A stretch of DNA of 64,000 nt from Leptospiraceae bacterium. GTDB taxonomy: Bacteria; Spirochaetota; Leptospiria; Leptospirales; Leptospiraceae. Location of the stretch: positions 62,001 to 126,000 of the forward strand of contig JADJSX010000029.1 of assembly GCA_016711485.1 (NCBI GenBank), given 5' to 3'. The notes beneath the pieces were generated by a model, which was given only the letters and a program-made list of their open reading frames with translations, was not told the origin of the DNA and ran no database searches. This document shows, piece after piece, positions 45,209 through 53,627 of this stretch. Position numbers and translations under genes: made by a program. Numbering within the stretch: the stretch's first letter is position 1; every line of letters starts with the position of its first letter.

Positions 45209-46681
45209 TTAAGTTTCAAAATTTTGATTTTTAAAAAAGGAAACAGTCTCTTGTAATTGGTTTGCTTGGTTTCTTAAACTAGCTGAAGTAGCCGCAAGGT
45301 CCTCAGCAATACCCGCATTTTTCTGAGTAACCTTATCTAATTCATTCATTGCAATCCCTATTTGGGACACTGTTTCGAATTGATTGTGATTCGATTCTGA
45401 AATAAATTTTACTAACTCAGATGTTTTTGCAATGGCAGGAATAATTTCTGAAATAAGATTCCCTGCTTTTTCTGCTATGCTCAACCCTAATTCGGAAGTT
45501 TTCCAAATTTCGTTTGCGGAGGAATTGCTTAGTTCTGCCAATTTTCCGACTTCAGATGCAACTACAGCAAAACCACTCCCCATTGTTCCAGCTCTAGCCG
45601 CTTCTATTGATGCATTGAGTGACAATAAACTAGTCTGAGAAGCTATATGGCGGATAACGGATATTTTCTGCGATATATGCCGCATTGCCTCAACTGAATT
45701 TTTTACTGCCTCTTCTCCGTCCCGAGCATCAAACGAAGACTTTTTTGCAATAATTTCCGTTTCCTTTGCGTTATGCGCAGTTCTTTCAATTTTTTCGATC
45801 ATTTGATTTAAACTTGCTTCTGTTTCTTCTACCGTTGAGGCTTGTTCGGTCGATACCTGACTCAAAATTAGTGCGGTTGACTCAACTTTTTTAGAAGCAT
45901 CTAATACTGTGTCTACACTCTCTACGACTTCTTTGATCATTATAGAAAGTTTGCTGATGGTATTATTAAATGAATTTTTTATCACAGAAAAACCTTTGGA
46001 GTAAGTATTTAGCAAACGGACGTCAAAGTTTCCAAACTCCATTCCTTTTAAACAAGCCACTAATTCTTTAGTTAGATTCTCTGATTCAATCGATAGTCGC
46101 TTTTGCTCTGTGATATTGGTTGCAAACTTTACAACTTTTATAGGAACAGACTCTTCATTTAGAATAGGATTATATGTCGCACGAATCCAAACTTCTTTTC
46201 CTGTCTTTCCGATTCTTTTGTATTCGGCACTATGGAATTTTCCACGTCCAAGAATTTTCCAGAACTCAGCATATTCAGTTGAATTTCTGTATCCTGATTC
46301 AACAAAAATACTATGATGTTTTCCTACAATTTCTTCCAAAGTATACTCAAAGGTTTCCAAAAAATTTGCATTTGCATTTAGAATTTTCCCATTCATAGTG
46401 AATTCTATGATTGCTTGTGACTTATCAAGTGCATCTATTTGAGACTTGTAATTAGAATAGCTATTAAGCAATGAATCTAAACTTGAATTTTCGCCTTTGT
46501 AAGGAATTACCTTTTCCAGTTTTATATATATAATGAGCAAAAGTAAAAAAGTTAAAACAAAGCAGGTATATTTGACCCAGATGAAAATTCCATTTTGCCC
46601 AATAAATTCAAAAATACAAAACAGGAGCGCGATCAAACAAAACACGAAAATCAAACTATGTTTTTCTGAGATTTTTATCAT
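45209..46681 (-). CDS. PAS-containing methyl-accepting chemotaxis-like protein
   Basis: 490 aa. Two adjacent N-terminal membrane helices (about 10-52) are followed by a PAS domain (about 85-200) with the Aer-like FEYTLEEIVGKHHSIFV, GKFHSAEYKRIGKTGKEVWIRA and PIKVVKFATNIT. The MCP signalling domain carries the tip ASQTSLLSLNASIEAARAGTMGSGFAVV. It is probably a cytoplasmic redox or ligand sensor at the membrane. It is monocistronic. Confidence 0.9.
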   Translation of the reverse strand: MIKISEKHSLIFVFCLIALLFCIFEFIGQNGIFIWVKYTCFVLTFLLLLIIYIKLEKVIPYKGENSSLDSLLNSYSNYKSQIDALDKSQAIIEFTMNGKILNANANFLETFEYTLEEIVGKHHSIFVESGYRNSTEYAEFWKILGRGKFHSAEYKRIGKTGKEVWIRATYNPILNEESVPIKVVKFATNITEQKRLSIESENLTKELVACLKGMEFGNFDVRLLNTYSKGFSVIKNSFNNTISKLSIMIKEVVESVDTVLDASKKVESTALILSQVSTEQASTVEETEASLNQMIEKIERTAHNAKETEIIAKKSSFDARDGEEAVKNSVEAMRHISQKISVIRHIASQTSLLSLNASIEAARAGTMGSGFAVVASEVGKLAELSNSSANEIWKTSELGLSIAEKAGNLISEIIPAIAKTSELVKFISESNHNQFETVSQIGIAMNELDKVTQKNAGIAEDLAATSASLRNQANQLQETVSFFKNQNFET

Positions 46682-46903
46682 TTAGATATTCCTACTTACT
46701 TATTCATTGAATGGAAAAGTATCCAAGTATATATTAAAAAACCAAAATTAATACAATACGTAAAATGCCATTCGTAATCTGTTATAATTGGACTCTAATG
46801 AAATGAGCAACTTAATTTTATAATTATCCCGTTTAAAATAAAAATCTTTTGCGTTGTGTGTAATGTTCTATCGAAATCCTATGAAAGATCGTTAAATTAC
46901 GTA
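46682..46903. other. Intergenic region upstream of the hybrid kinase
   Basis: The left part of a 460-bp gap between divergent signalling genes. It is AT-rich, and no gene or repeat is recognised up to the promoter at 46904. Confidence 0.35.
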
Positions 46904-46930
46904 TTGACATGTAGTTAAAAAAGGTATAAT
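46904..46930 (+). promoter_or_regulatory. Full-consensus -35/-10 promoter
   Basis: TTGACA (46904-46909) and TATAAT (46925-46930) are both exact consensus hexamers, 15 nt apart, which is slightly short. The direction is toward the hybrid kinase gene, with a family A element in the leader. Confidence 0.6.
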
Positions 46931-46940
46931 ATTATATTCA

Positions 46941-47042
46941 ATATACCACTTCTCATAAATATGTTCCTATATTTTTCACGAAAGGGGTATTCCTAATTGC
47001 CAAAAGGTTTTAAATAGGAATTTACTTTGGGAAATTGGTATA
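46941..47042 (+). repeat. Family A inverted-repeat element, copy A1 (102 bp)
   Basis: It starts ATATACCACTTCTCATAAAT and ends TTTGGGAAATTGGTATA. The interior has TTTTTCACGAAAGGGGTATT and CCTAATTGCCAAAAGG. Its whole length is the reverse-complement match of the copy at 55958-56067. Confidence 0.8.
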
Positions 47043-47142
47043 ACTTAAGTATTCTTTGATAGTAATGATTTTTATACGGCGGTTTGATACATTAGTGTTG
47101 AAAAAATTTATTTTTTATCTTACGAAAGTTATACGAGGATGA

Positions 47143-49842
47143 ATGGAATTAACAAGTCAGAAAAAGATATTACTGGTTGAAGATGAAGAAATCATCGCAC
47201 ATATCGAAATAAAACAGCTCGAAGAAGAGGGTTATATTGTTTTCCGTGCGGAGACCGGTGTGCAAGCAATAGAGTTAGTGAATGCCCACAAGGGAGATTT
47301 TGATCTCATACTCATGGATATTGATTTGGGAGTTGGCATTGACGGAACTATTACAGCTAATGAAATTTTAAAAGTTTTTTATATTCCTATACTATTTCTT
47401 TCCTCTCATACAGAAAAGGAAATAGTTAAAAAAACCGAACAAATCAGTTCTTTTGGGTATGTAGTAAAAAGTTCAAGTTTTACCGTTCTGCATGCTTCCA
47501 TGAAAATGGCATTTAAGTTATTTGACTCACTCACGAAACAAAAGATTTTACAGAAAGAAAATAGTATGAAGGCCGCTGTTTTGGATTCAGTAGCTACTCC
47601 CATTTTAATTACAGACCCAAATGGTAATATTGAATGGATCAATCCAGCTTTTAGCGAAACTACAGGTTTTTCAGAAGCTGAGGTCATAGGAAAAAACTCA
47701 AAAATTCTAATCAATTCCGGAAAACAAAATCAATCTTTTTATAAAGATTTATGGGATACAATTTTATCAGGAAAAGTTTGGCGGGGAGAAGTTATTAACC
47801 GCTTCAAAGATGGCTCTCTTCATTGTGAAGAGGAAACAATTTCTCCTGTAATCGGTTTAGATGGAAAAATTAATCACTTCATAGGGATAAAGCAAGATAT
47901 TACTCAAAAAAAAATTCAAGCAGATTATAAAGAACTAACGTCTCGCGTATTCACGCATGCACATGAAGGAATAACAATAGCCGACAGTGATGGAAAAATT
48001 ATGGAGGTTAATGCCGAGTTTACTCGAATCACTGGTTATACTTCTGAAGAAGTTGTCGGACAAACCCATCGAATTTTCAAATCAGGAACTCATTCTCCCG
48101 AGTTTTATACTTCCATGTGGGAAACTTTATTAACAAAAGGTTATTGGACTGGTGAAATTTGGAATAAAAGAAAAAATGGGGAAATTTATCCTCAATTACT
48201 TACAATTAGTGCAGTCAAAAACTCGGAAAGTATAATAAAAAATTATGTATCAATTTTTTCAGATATTAGTGATCGAAAGAAAGCCGAAACAGAAATCCTA
48301 ATTGCGAAAAAAAAATCAGAATTAAATGAAAATATGTTTAGCCTGCTATTTGATACATTACCAATAGGAATCACTATTGCAAGTGAAACGGGACAAATTA
48401 TAAAATCGAATTTAGCCGCAGAGCGGATACTTGGTTTATCCTCAGATGAACATAGACAAAGAGAAATTGATGGAGTTGAATGGACGATTATCTGCACTGA
48501 CGGAACAATAATGCCACCCGAAGAATATGCAAGCGTCCGTGCACTCAAAGAAAAACAGCCCATTTATGGAATTGAAATGGGAGTAACCACAGGAATTAAT
48601 AAGATAACATGGATCAATGTAAATGCGGCTCCTATGGCAGGTTATGGTGTTCTTATTTCTTATGAAGATATTACAATAAAAAAACAAGTAGAAGCCAAAT
48701 TAAGACATAGTGCTGAAACTGAATCAATGCTTTCTTCCATTTCTTTGGAATTAATTTCATCTGGAATGAAAAGAATGGAAGAAACGATAACGCATATACT
48801 TGCGCGATTTGGAAAATTTGCAGGAGTTGATCGTGCATTTATGTTTCTATATCCTTCAACGGATAAAGACTCTTATCTTTTTCCTGAATGGTGTGCGGAA
48901 GGAATTGAGTCTCAGTTGAAATTTTTCTCAAACATTTCAATAAAACATTGCCAGTGGGCAATGAAAAGCCTAGAGAGCAGTGAAATATTAAATATCCCTA
49001 ATATAGAAATTCTTCCTAAAGATTCAGAAGAAATTAAAGAGATTTGTCGCGTTGTATCTAACAAATCATTTCTGTATGTGCCACTTCAAATAGATGGTGT
49101 TATTAAAGGTTTGTTTGGATTTCAGAGTGTTTTGAAACCGAGAGTGTGGGAAGAGGATACCGTCTATCTTCTTAAGGCGGCAGGCGAAATAGTGGCAACT
49201 ACGATTAGGCGCAACCAGTCAGAGGAAAAAATTCAATCCTTACTTGAAGAAAAAGAACTCATACTAAAGGAAGTGCATCATCGTATTAAAAATAATATGA
49301 ACGTAATTATGGCACTATTAATGATGCAAGCAAATTCCCAAGATAATGAGAAAGCAAAAAATGTTTTAGAGGATGCCGGAAATAGAGTAAGAAGCATGGC
49401 AATCTTATACGACAAATTGTATCAATCAGACAGCAAAAATGAAATATCACTAAAATTATATATTCCGTCTCTCCTGAGTGAAATAGCGAGTATGTTTTTA
49501 ATCCAAGCGAAAGTAGAAATTGTTACGGACATTGATGATATAATACTACCTCCTAAATTGATATCACCACTTGGCATAATACTCAATGAACTTTTTACAA
49601 ACGCTATGAAGTATGCATTTTTAGATCGTGACAATGGAGTTATATCGGTTACCGCATCCAAAAAAGCTCGTCGAATATTTTTATTATTTCAAGATAATGG
49701 AAATGGGTTCTCCAATCAAAATACTGTAAACTCGACCGGGTTTGGAATGCAATTAATCAACATTTTGGTAAAACAGTTACAAGGTTCATTTACATTGGAG
49801 TCAAACCAAGGAGCAAAATTTACTTTTGAATTTGATTCATGA
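47143..49842 (+). CDS. Hybrid sensor: REC-PAS-PAS-PAS-GAF-HisKA_2 histidine kinase
   Basis: 899 aa, no membrane helix. An N-terminal receiver (about 8-125) has phospho-Asp in LILMDIDL. Three PAS domains (about 145-265, 270-385, 395-525) carry GYTSEEVVGQTHRIFKSG and similar repeats. A GAF domain (about 535-700) precedes the HisKA_2 motif ILKEVHHRIKNNMNVIMALL, and the ATPase ends the chain (ILNELFTNAMKYAF, DNGNGF, GFGMQLI). It is a cytoplasmic kinase whose own receiver probably takes input from another kinase. GAGGA precedes the ATG. Confidence 0.92.
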   Translation: MELTSQKKILLVEDEEIIAHIEIKQLEEEGYIVFRAETGVQAIELVNAHKGDFDLILMDIDLGVGIDGTITANEILKVFYIPILFLSSHTEKEIVKKTEQISSFGYVVKSSSFTVLHASMKMAFKLFDSLTKQKILQKENSMKAAVLDSVATPILITDPNGNIEWINPAFSETTGFSEAEVIGKNSKILINSGKQNQSFYKDLWDTILSGKVWRGEVINRFKDGSLHCEEETISPVIGLDGKINHFIGIKQDITQKKIQADYKELTSRVFTHAHEGITIADSDGKIMEVNAEFTRITGYTSEEVVGQTHRIFKSGTHSPEFYTSMWETLLTKGYWTGEIWNKRKNGEIYPQLLTISAVKNSESIIKNYVSIFSDISDRKKAETEILIAKKKSELNENMFSLLFDTLPIGITIASETGQIIKSNLAAERILGLSSDEHRQREIDGVEWTIICTDGTIMPPEEYASVRALKEKQPIYGIEMGVTTGINKITWINVNAAPMAGYGVLISYEDITIKKQVEAKLRHSAETESMLSSISLELISSGMKRMEETITHILARFGKFAGVDRAFMFLYPSTDKDSYLFPEWCAEGIESQLKFFSNISIKHCQWAMKSLESSEILNIPNIEILPKDSEEIKEICRVVSNKSFLYVPLQIDGVIKGLFGFQSVLKPRVWEEDTVYLLKAAGEIVATTIRRNQSEEKIQSLLEEKELILKEVHHRIKNNMNVIMALLMMQANSQDNEKAKNVLEDAGNRVRSMAILYDKLYQSDSKNEISLKLYIPSLLSEIASMFLIQAKVEIVTDIDDIILPPKLISPLGIILNELFTNAMKYAFLDRDNGVISVTASKKARRIFLLFQDNGNGFSNQNTVNSTGFGMQLINILVKQLQGSFTLESNQGAKFTFEFDS

Positions 49843-49921
49843 ATAAAATTGAGCACTGGTCAGTTTTCATATTTCAGAAGTAGGAAAAGGCAGCAAATTC
49901 CAATTACTGTGATTTAGAAAA

Positions 49922-50269
49922 TTAGATACTATAGTCAGCGGCAAAAGTAATTTTTCTTTTCATTGTTCTTGGTAGTTGGGTGATTACTAAATTTGGCTCA
50001 ATGTCCATTTGACAGGCTAAACCTTCCGCTTCCCCTAATTGAGAATCTTCGAATCGACATTTACAGTTTTCACAGCTTCCAGCCCAACAATGTTTTTGTA
50101 ATTTTAATTCATAGTCTTCTGTAGTAGATACTATATAATGAAGACCGCGCAATAAATTAACATTTCGTGGTACCATAAACTGCTTATCATGAATCAAGAT
50201 AGGCACTAGGATTTTGTCCGCGTTTTCTCCAAAAATTAAGTTAAATGAATTGTCTTTTGGTGGAAGCAT
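49922..50269 (-). CDS. [2Fe-2S] ferredoxin-like protein
   Basis: 115 aa. HCWAGSCENCKC gives the C-x4-C-x2-C cluster pattern of plant-type ferredoxins, and LACQMDI supplies the fourth cysteine. The N-terminal beta-grasp strands (NLIFGENADKILVPIL) are present. It transfers electrons in the cytoplasm; partner unknown. It diverges from carA with only 43 nt between start codons, so the promoters must overlap. Confidence 0.85.
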   Translation of the reverse strand: MLPPKDNSFNLIFGENADKILVPILIHDKQFMVPRNVNLLRGLHYIVSTTEDYELKLQKHCWAGSCENCKCRFEDSQLGEAEGLACQMDIEPNLVITQLPRTMKRKITFAADYSI

Positions 50270-50312
50270 TTAGTTGACCCTAATGCAACAATATGAAATA
50301 TGTTAGAAACAA

Positions 50313-51410
50313 ATGAAAGCATTTTTAGTTTTAGACAACGGTGAAGTTTTTGAAGGGGAATCCTTTGGTTATGAGGGTTCTGAAGTAGGAGAGGTTGTAT
50401 TTAATACCTCTATGGCTGGGTACCAAGAGATTCTAACTGACCCATCCTATAAAAAGCAAATTGTAACTCTAACGTATCCAATGATCGGGAATTATGGGAT
50501 TTGTGAAGAAGACATGGAATCTGATAAAGTCCAGGTAAGTGGGCTAATTGTAAAGGAGTATGTCCCTGTCCCTTCTAATTTTCGATCCACGGAAACACTT
50601 GCTTCGTTTTTGATTCGACATAAAATTCCCGCTATCCAAGGAATTGATACTCGCAAGTTAACAAGGTTTATCCGTTCAAATGGAGCACCTAACGGTGGTA
50701 TTTTCATTGCAGAAAAATATTCGGAAGAGTTTTTGAAAAAAGTAAAAGAATTCCCCGGTATCCAAGGAATGGATTTAGCGAAAGTCGTAAGCACAAAAGA
50801 ACGTTATGAATTTGGTTCCAAAGAAAATAAACCATATCGTGTTGCTGTTTATGATTTTGGTGTAAAAACCAATATTCTCCAATGCCTAAATAATGTAGGA
50901 TTTTCTGTAAGTGTATTTCCTGCTGAATACCCAGTTGAAAAAGTGATGGAAGAGAACTTTGATGCATATTTTCTATCGAACGGTCCGGGCGATCCTGAAC
51001 CAGTAAGTTATGGAATTCATTCTGCAAAAAAAATCATGGAACAAAAAAAACCGCTTTTTGGAATTTGTTTAGGGCACCAAATCATCGGATTAGCATTAGG
51101 CAGAAAAACAACTAAGTTAAAATTTGGTCATCGTGGCGGAAATCAACCAGTAAAAAATTTGAAAAGTGGCCGAGTTGAAATTACAGCGCAAAATCATGGT
51201 TTTGCGGTGGTAGGCGAAGACTCTTCTGTTGGATTAGGGGAAACTCCTGTAACACATATCAATTTAAATGATGATACGATTGAGGGAATTAGTTCGAATT
51301 CATTGCCTGTAATGGCAGTTCAATATCATCCAGAAAGTTCACCCGGACCGCACGATGCAGAATATTTATTTCAAGATTTTTTTGAAATGGTGAAAAAAAG
51401 TAAATCGTGA
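50313..51410 (+). CDS. carA: Carbamoyl-phosphate synthase small subunit
   Basis: 365 aa, full length. The N-terminal CPSase domain (FEGESFGYEGSEVGEVVFNT, GYQEILTDPSY, GIDTRKLTR) and the class I glutamine amidotransferase with catalytic Cys in FGICLGHQ and His/Glu in QYHPESSPGPHD are complete. It hydrolyses glutamine to supply ammonia for carbamoyl phosphate, a precursor of pyrimidines and arginine. carB is not adjacent in this window. Confidence 0.97.
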   Translation: MKAFLVLDNGEVFEGESFGYEGSEVGEVVFNTSMAGYQEILTDPSYKKQIVTLTYPMIGNYGICEEDMESDKVQVSGLIVKEYVPVPSNFRSTETLASFLIRHKIPAIQGIDTRKLTRFIRSNGAPNGGIFIAEKYSEEFLKKVKEFPGIQGMDLAKVVSTKERYEFGSKENKPYRVAVYDFGVKTNILQCLNNVGFSVSVFPAEYPVEKVMEENFDAYFLSNGPGDPEPVSYGIHSAKKIMEQKKPLFGICLGHQIIGLALGRKTTKLKFGHRGGNQPVKNLKSGRVEITAQNHGFAVVGEDSSVGLGETPVTHINLNDDTIEGISSNSLPVMAVQYHPESSPGPHDAEYLFQDFFEMVKKSKS

Positions 51411-51489
51411 AAATTTTGATTAAAATTTATTGACTTAAATAGGTTTTAGTAAAGTATCATTCACACAAATAAAGAGTAAGGACAGGCAC

Positions 51490-51672
51490 ATGGACAATCA
51501 AGAAAACGAAAATTTTTGGGGACTTCCGATCGGAAGAGAAGTTACAACCGATGCTTTTTTAAAGGATCTTTGGGATCCAAGCACAGAAGAGATTTTTCCA
51601 CCAAAAAACTTTATTGGGGTAGGCTGGGGTGTGAATTTTTATGCCATAGCAAAAAAGGCGGGAATCATCTAA
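51490..51672 (+). CDS. DUF5808-type small protein
   Basis: 60 aa. FWGLPIG, DLWDPSTEEIFPPK and the end GVGWGVNFYAIAKK match the DUF5808 pattern. AAGGA precedes the ATG. TTGACT (51430-51435) is a possible -35. The stop codon starts the left arm of the inverted repeat at 51670. Function unknown. Confidence 0.7.
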   Translation: MDNQENENFWGLPIGREVTTDAFLKDLWDPSTEEIFPPKNFIGVGWGVNFYAIAKKAGII

Positions 51673-51736
51673 GATTAGGTTGGGGCGTGTTGAACTCCCT
51701 AATTCCCAAAAAAATAATGGGAAACACCTAATCTTA
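51670..51736 (+). terminator. Nested inverted-repeat structure after the DUF5808 gene
   Basis: TAAGATTAGGT (51670-51680) and ACCTAATCTTA (51726-51736) are perfect 11-bp inverted repeats. Between them lie GGGG...CTCCC and TTCCC...GGGAA, giving a branched fold. AT-rich sequence with a TTTT run follows. A terminator is the simplest reading. Confidence 0.5.
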
Positions 51737-51789
51737 CATAATTTTATTATTATCGCATTGGTAAGAACATCCGATTTCTATAGAAGACC

Positions 51790-52290
51790 ATGAATACAAC
51801 ATCACCAGTTACAGAAATATCTTTTAATTGTCCAAATTGCGGGAAAAAATCTAAACTCGCCAATTCCATTACTCATTCTAATGTATTTACCGTAAGTTGT
51901 TATTTTTGTCATAAGGAAACAGATGTACGCTGTAAAACAGAGGCGAGTGGTCAAAAAACCCTTGTTCCTGAAAATCCTAGTCAGACATTTCATAAAATCG
52001 AACTTTCTTTTTTACCGGAAGAAACTCCATTGCTAAAAAGTCCAAGTGCCTACGCATCAGAAACATCGTATCAACCAGTTTTATTAAATATGAACGATAC
52101 AGATTTAGATTTACATCCTATCCAAATGGAAATGGAAACCCCACAAAATCAAAAAGTTCAAAATTCTCCAAAAGAGAAAAAAGGATTTTTCAAAGAACTT
52201 CGGGATGATCTTGTAGATATTCTCCAAATTGAAACAGTTGAAACGGACAGCCACGTTCCCATTTTTAAAATCATAAGACAACAGAAGTAA
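51790..52290 (+). CDS. Protein with N-terminal two-CxxC zinc ribbon
   Basis: 166 aa. FNCPNCGKKSKLANSI (about 12-27) and VSCYFCHKETDVRC form a zinc ribbon; the rest is low-complexity, then a helical C-terminus (KEKKGFFKELRDDLVDILQIE). TATAGA (51779-51784) ends 5 nt before the ATG, so the transcript may be leaderless. I do not recognise a family; a regulatory or membrane-adaptor role is possible. Confidence 0.65.
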   Translation: MNTTSPVTEISFNCPNCGKKSKLANSITHSNVFTVSCYFCHKETDVRCKTEASGQKTLVPENPSQTFHKIELSFLPEETPLLKSPSAYASETSYQPVLLNMNDTDLDLHPIQMEMETPQNQKVQNSPKEKKGFFKELRDDLVDILQIETVETDSHVPIFKIIRQQK

Positions 52291-52621
52291 TTCCTTACGC
52301 GGGAATCCACATGAAAAAGAAATAAAACTAGGAAAACTGGCGTACCTCCTAATTTGTAAACTTTGGGAGTTAGCAAAAGAATACAAAGTTGACAGGCAAA
52401 TTTCTCTTTCGTTTTTAGAATTAGTTCTTCCTGTTTCTGGACTCAGTCATATTCCTGTTGGAAAAAAATGTATTATGGTTCCAAATCATTTTAGTTGGTT
52501 AGAAGCGCAGCTAATCGCGAGTATCCTACCGCAGCGAGCTTATTTCTTAGCAAAAAAAGAACTTTTGAAAATGCCTGTATCCGGTGTAATAATGGAAAAA
52601 TCTATTTTGATTTTTCATTGA
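52277..52621 (+). pseudogene. Truncated PlsC-like acyltransferase remnant
   Basis: A 114-codon open frame with no usable start (previous in-frame stop at 52274). It encodes CIMVPNHFSWLEAQLIASIL then AYFLAKKELLKMPVSGVIM, the opening blocks of 1-acylglycerol-3-phosphate acyltransferases. The HxxxxD box reads HFSWLE, with Glu in place of Asp. The frame stops before the expected PEGTR block, so about half the enzyme is missing. The lost 3' part coincides with the start of the nuclease/immunity cassette, suggesting the cassette replaced it. Confidence 0.75.
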
Positions 52622-52647
52622 CAATATAGTCCAATTGGACATGTTAT
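52618..52647 (+). promoter_or_regulatory. Promoter with palindromic operator for the nuclease gene
   Basis: TTGACA (52618-52623) is a perfect -35, and TGTTAT (52642-52647) is a fair -10, 18 nt apart. The spacer is filled by ATAGTCCAATTGGACAT (52626-52642), a palindrome repeated before the HigA-like gene. Transcription would start at about the ATG (52653). Confidence 0.6.
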
Positions 52648-52652
52648 TTTTC

Positions 52653-53003
52653 ATGTCAGAAAAGAAAGTTCCGAATCCTCATGGAAAGAAAGGGGGAGAG
52701 AAACATCAAAAATTGCAGAAAAAAGTAGGAGAGGAAGTGGAAAGAAAAGGATTGGAAGTCATTTTCGAATATTTCCTCCGATTGATTAATGGAAGAAAGA
52801 GATTTAGAGATGTTGCAGGATTGGATAAAGATACTAAAAAGGAAATTGAATTTCATCAGATAGGAATGCAAACCAAAAAACGCTTGCCTGTCAAACGAGA
52901 ACGAGATGTAATAGAGGAAATTGAAAAATATAAAGATATTCAGATTGAATTTCATGCCTATAACGTAGAGGAGGAAAAGGAAAATGATGGGACGGCAAAT
53001 TAA
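52653..53003 (+). CDS. Predicted REase-fold nuclease (orphan toxin-like domain)
   Basis: 116 aa from ATG 52653. PNPHGKKGGEKHQ near the N-terminus, then RFRDVAGLDKDTKKEIEFHQIG and LPVKRERDVIEEI, resemble the C-terminal nuclease domains of polymorphic toxins. D53 and E66 would be the acidic pair of a restriction-endonuclease-like fold. The chain ends IQIEFHAYN, typical of such domains. It lacks any delivery domain or signal peptide. It overlaps the next gene by about 20 nt, as toxin and immunity genes often do. The enzymatic role is inferred from motif resemblance only. Confidence 0.55.
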   Translation: MSEKKVPNPHGKKGGEKHQKLQKKVGEEVERKGLEVIFEYFLRLINGRKRFRDVAGLDKDTKKEIEFHQIGMQTKKRLPVKRERDVIEEIEKYKDIQIEFHAYNVEEEKENDGTAN

Positions 53004-53538
53004 TTTTTATCTAATGAAAGAAGATTTATTAGAAATTGATGATTACATCAAGAAGAATGGAATGATTATACTACCTAACTATACACAAACTGATAACTTG
53101 GAATCTGTAAGTTCTTTATTAGATAAAAGTTCTTCTTCTGGAAAATTTTTATCTTTATCGACTCTGACAAATCAAATAAGAAAAAGATATATAGACACAC
53201 AAAAATATTTTGCAATTGATATATTCGATTCGCCGGTAATCGAATTTTCTCCTGGGTACCAAGAAGAGAATTTAAAAAGACGAGGAAGAGTTTATTATAT
53301 AAAAAATACAATTGGTGCGAATAACATTCCCAAAAATGAACTATTTCTAAAAATGGCGGATGATTTTTTTAAATGGATTCGTAAAAACTTTAAGAACGTT
53401 AAGCTCAAAGGCTATGAAGAATTTCTGATTACCGAAAGAACTTTGTTATGGTTAAATGAATCGAAAGATAGGAAATTAGCAGACTTTCCCGAAGTGATTC
53501 AACAAGAAATAGAAAACAGAAAGCGACAAGTCGCCTAG
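52984..53538 (+). CDS. Probable immunity partner of the nuclease
   Basis: 184 aa. A strong ribosome site GAGGAGG (52968-52974) lies inside the nuclease gene; ATG 52984 or 52987 starts the chain. The opening GRQINFYLMKEDLLEIDDYI, the central SPVIEFSPGYQEENLKRRGRVYY and FFKWIRKNFKNVKLKGYEEF give a mixed alpha/beta protein with no motif known to me. The overlap with the nuclease gene and the strong translation signal fit a neutralising partner (inference). Confidence 0.5.
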   Translation: MMGRQINFYLMKEDLLEIDDYIKKNGMIILPNYTQTDNLESVSSLLDKSSSSGKFLSLSTLTNQIRKRYIDTQKYFAIDIFDSPVIEFSPGYQEENLKRRGRVYYIKNTIGANNIPKNELFLKMADDFFKWIRKNFKNVKLKGYEEFLITERTLLWLNESKDRKLADFPEVIQQEIENRKRQVA

Positions 53539-53590
53539 ATACCTTGGAGCGACAAAATGCCTTTCTTGTCCCAACTAGTCCGGAAACAAC

Positions 53591-53618
53591 TTTAGTCCAA
53601 TTGGACTATTTTTATAGT
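53591..53618 (+). promoter_or_regulatory. Promoter/operator of the HigA-like gene
   Basis: TAGTCCAATTGGACTA (53593-53608) is a perfect 16-bp palindrome, identical in its core to that at 52628. TATAGT (53613-53618) is a -10 ending 9 nt before ATG 53628, so the transcript would have almost no leader. The -35 (TTTAGT) is weak and lies within the palindrome. Confidence 0.55.
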
Positions 53619-53627
53619 AAAGAAACA

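Noticed and set aside
50313..51410. carA as sign of a pyrimidine operon
   Set aside because: No carB, pyr or arg genes are adjacent, so no operon is claimed.
52635..52652. TTG start for the nuclease gene
   Set aside because: It lies within the operator and upstream of the predicted transcription start; ATG 52653 fits the promoter.
53544..53627. Upstream TTG/ATG extension of the HigA-like protein
   Set aside because: The extension would translate the palindromic operator and has no HigA similarity; ATG 53628 follows the -10 box directly.
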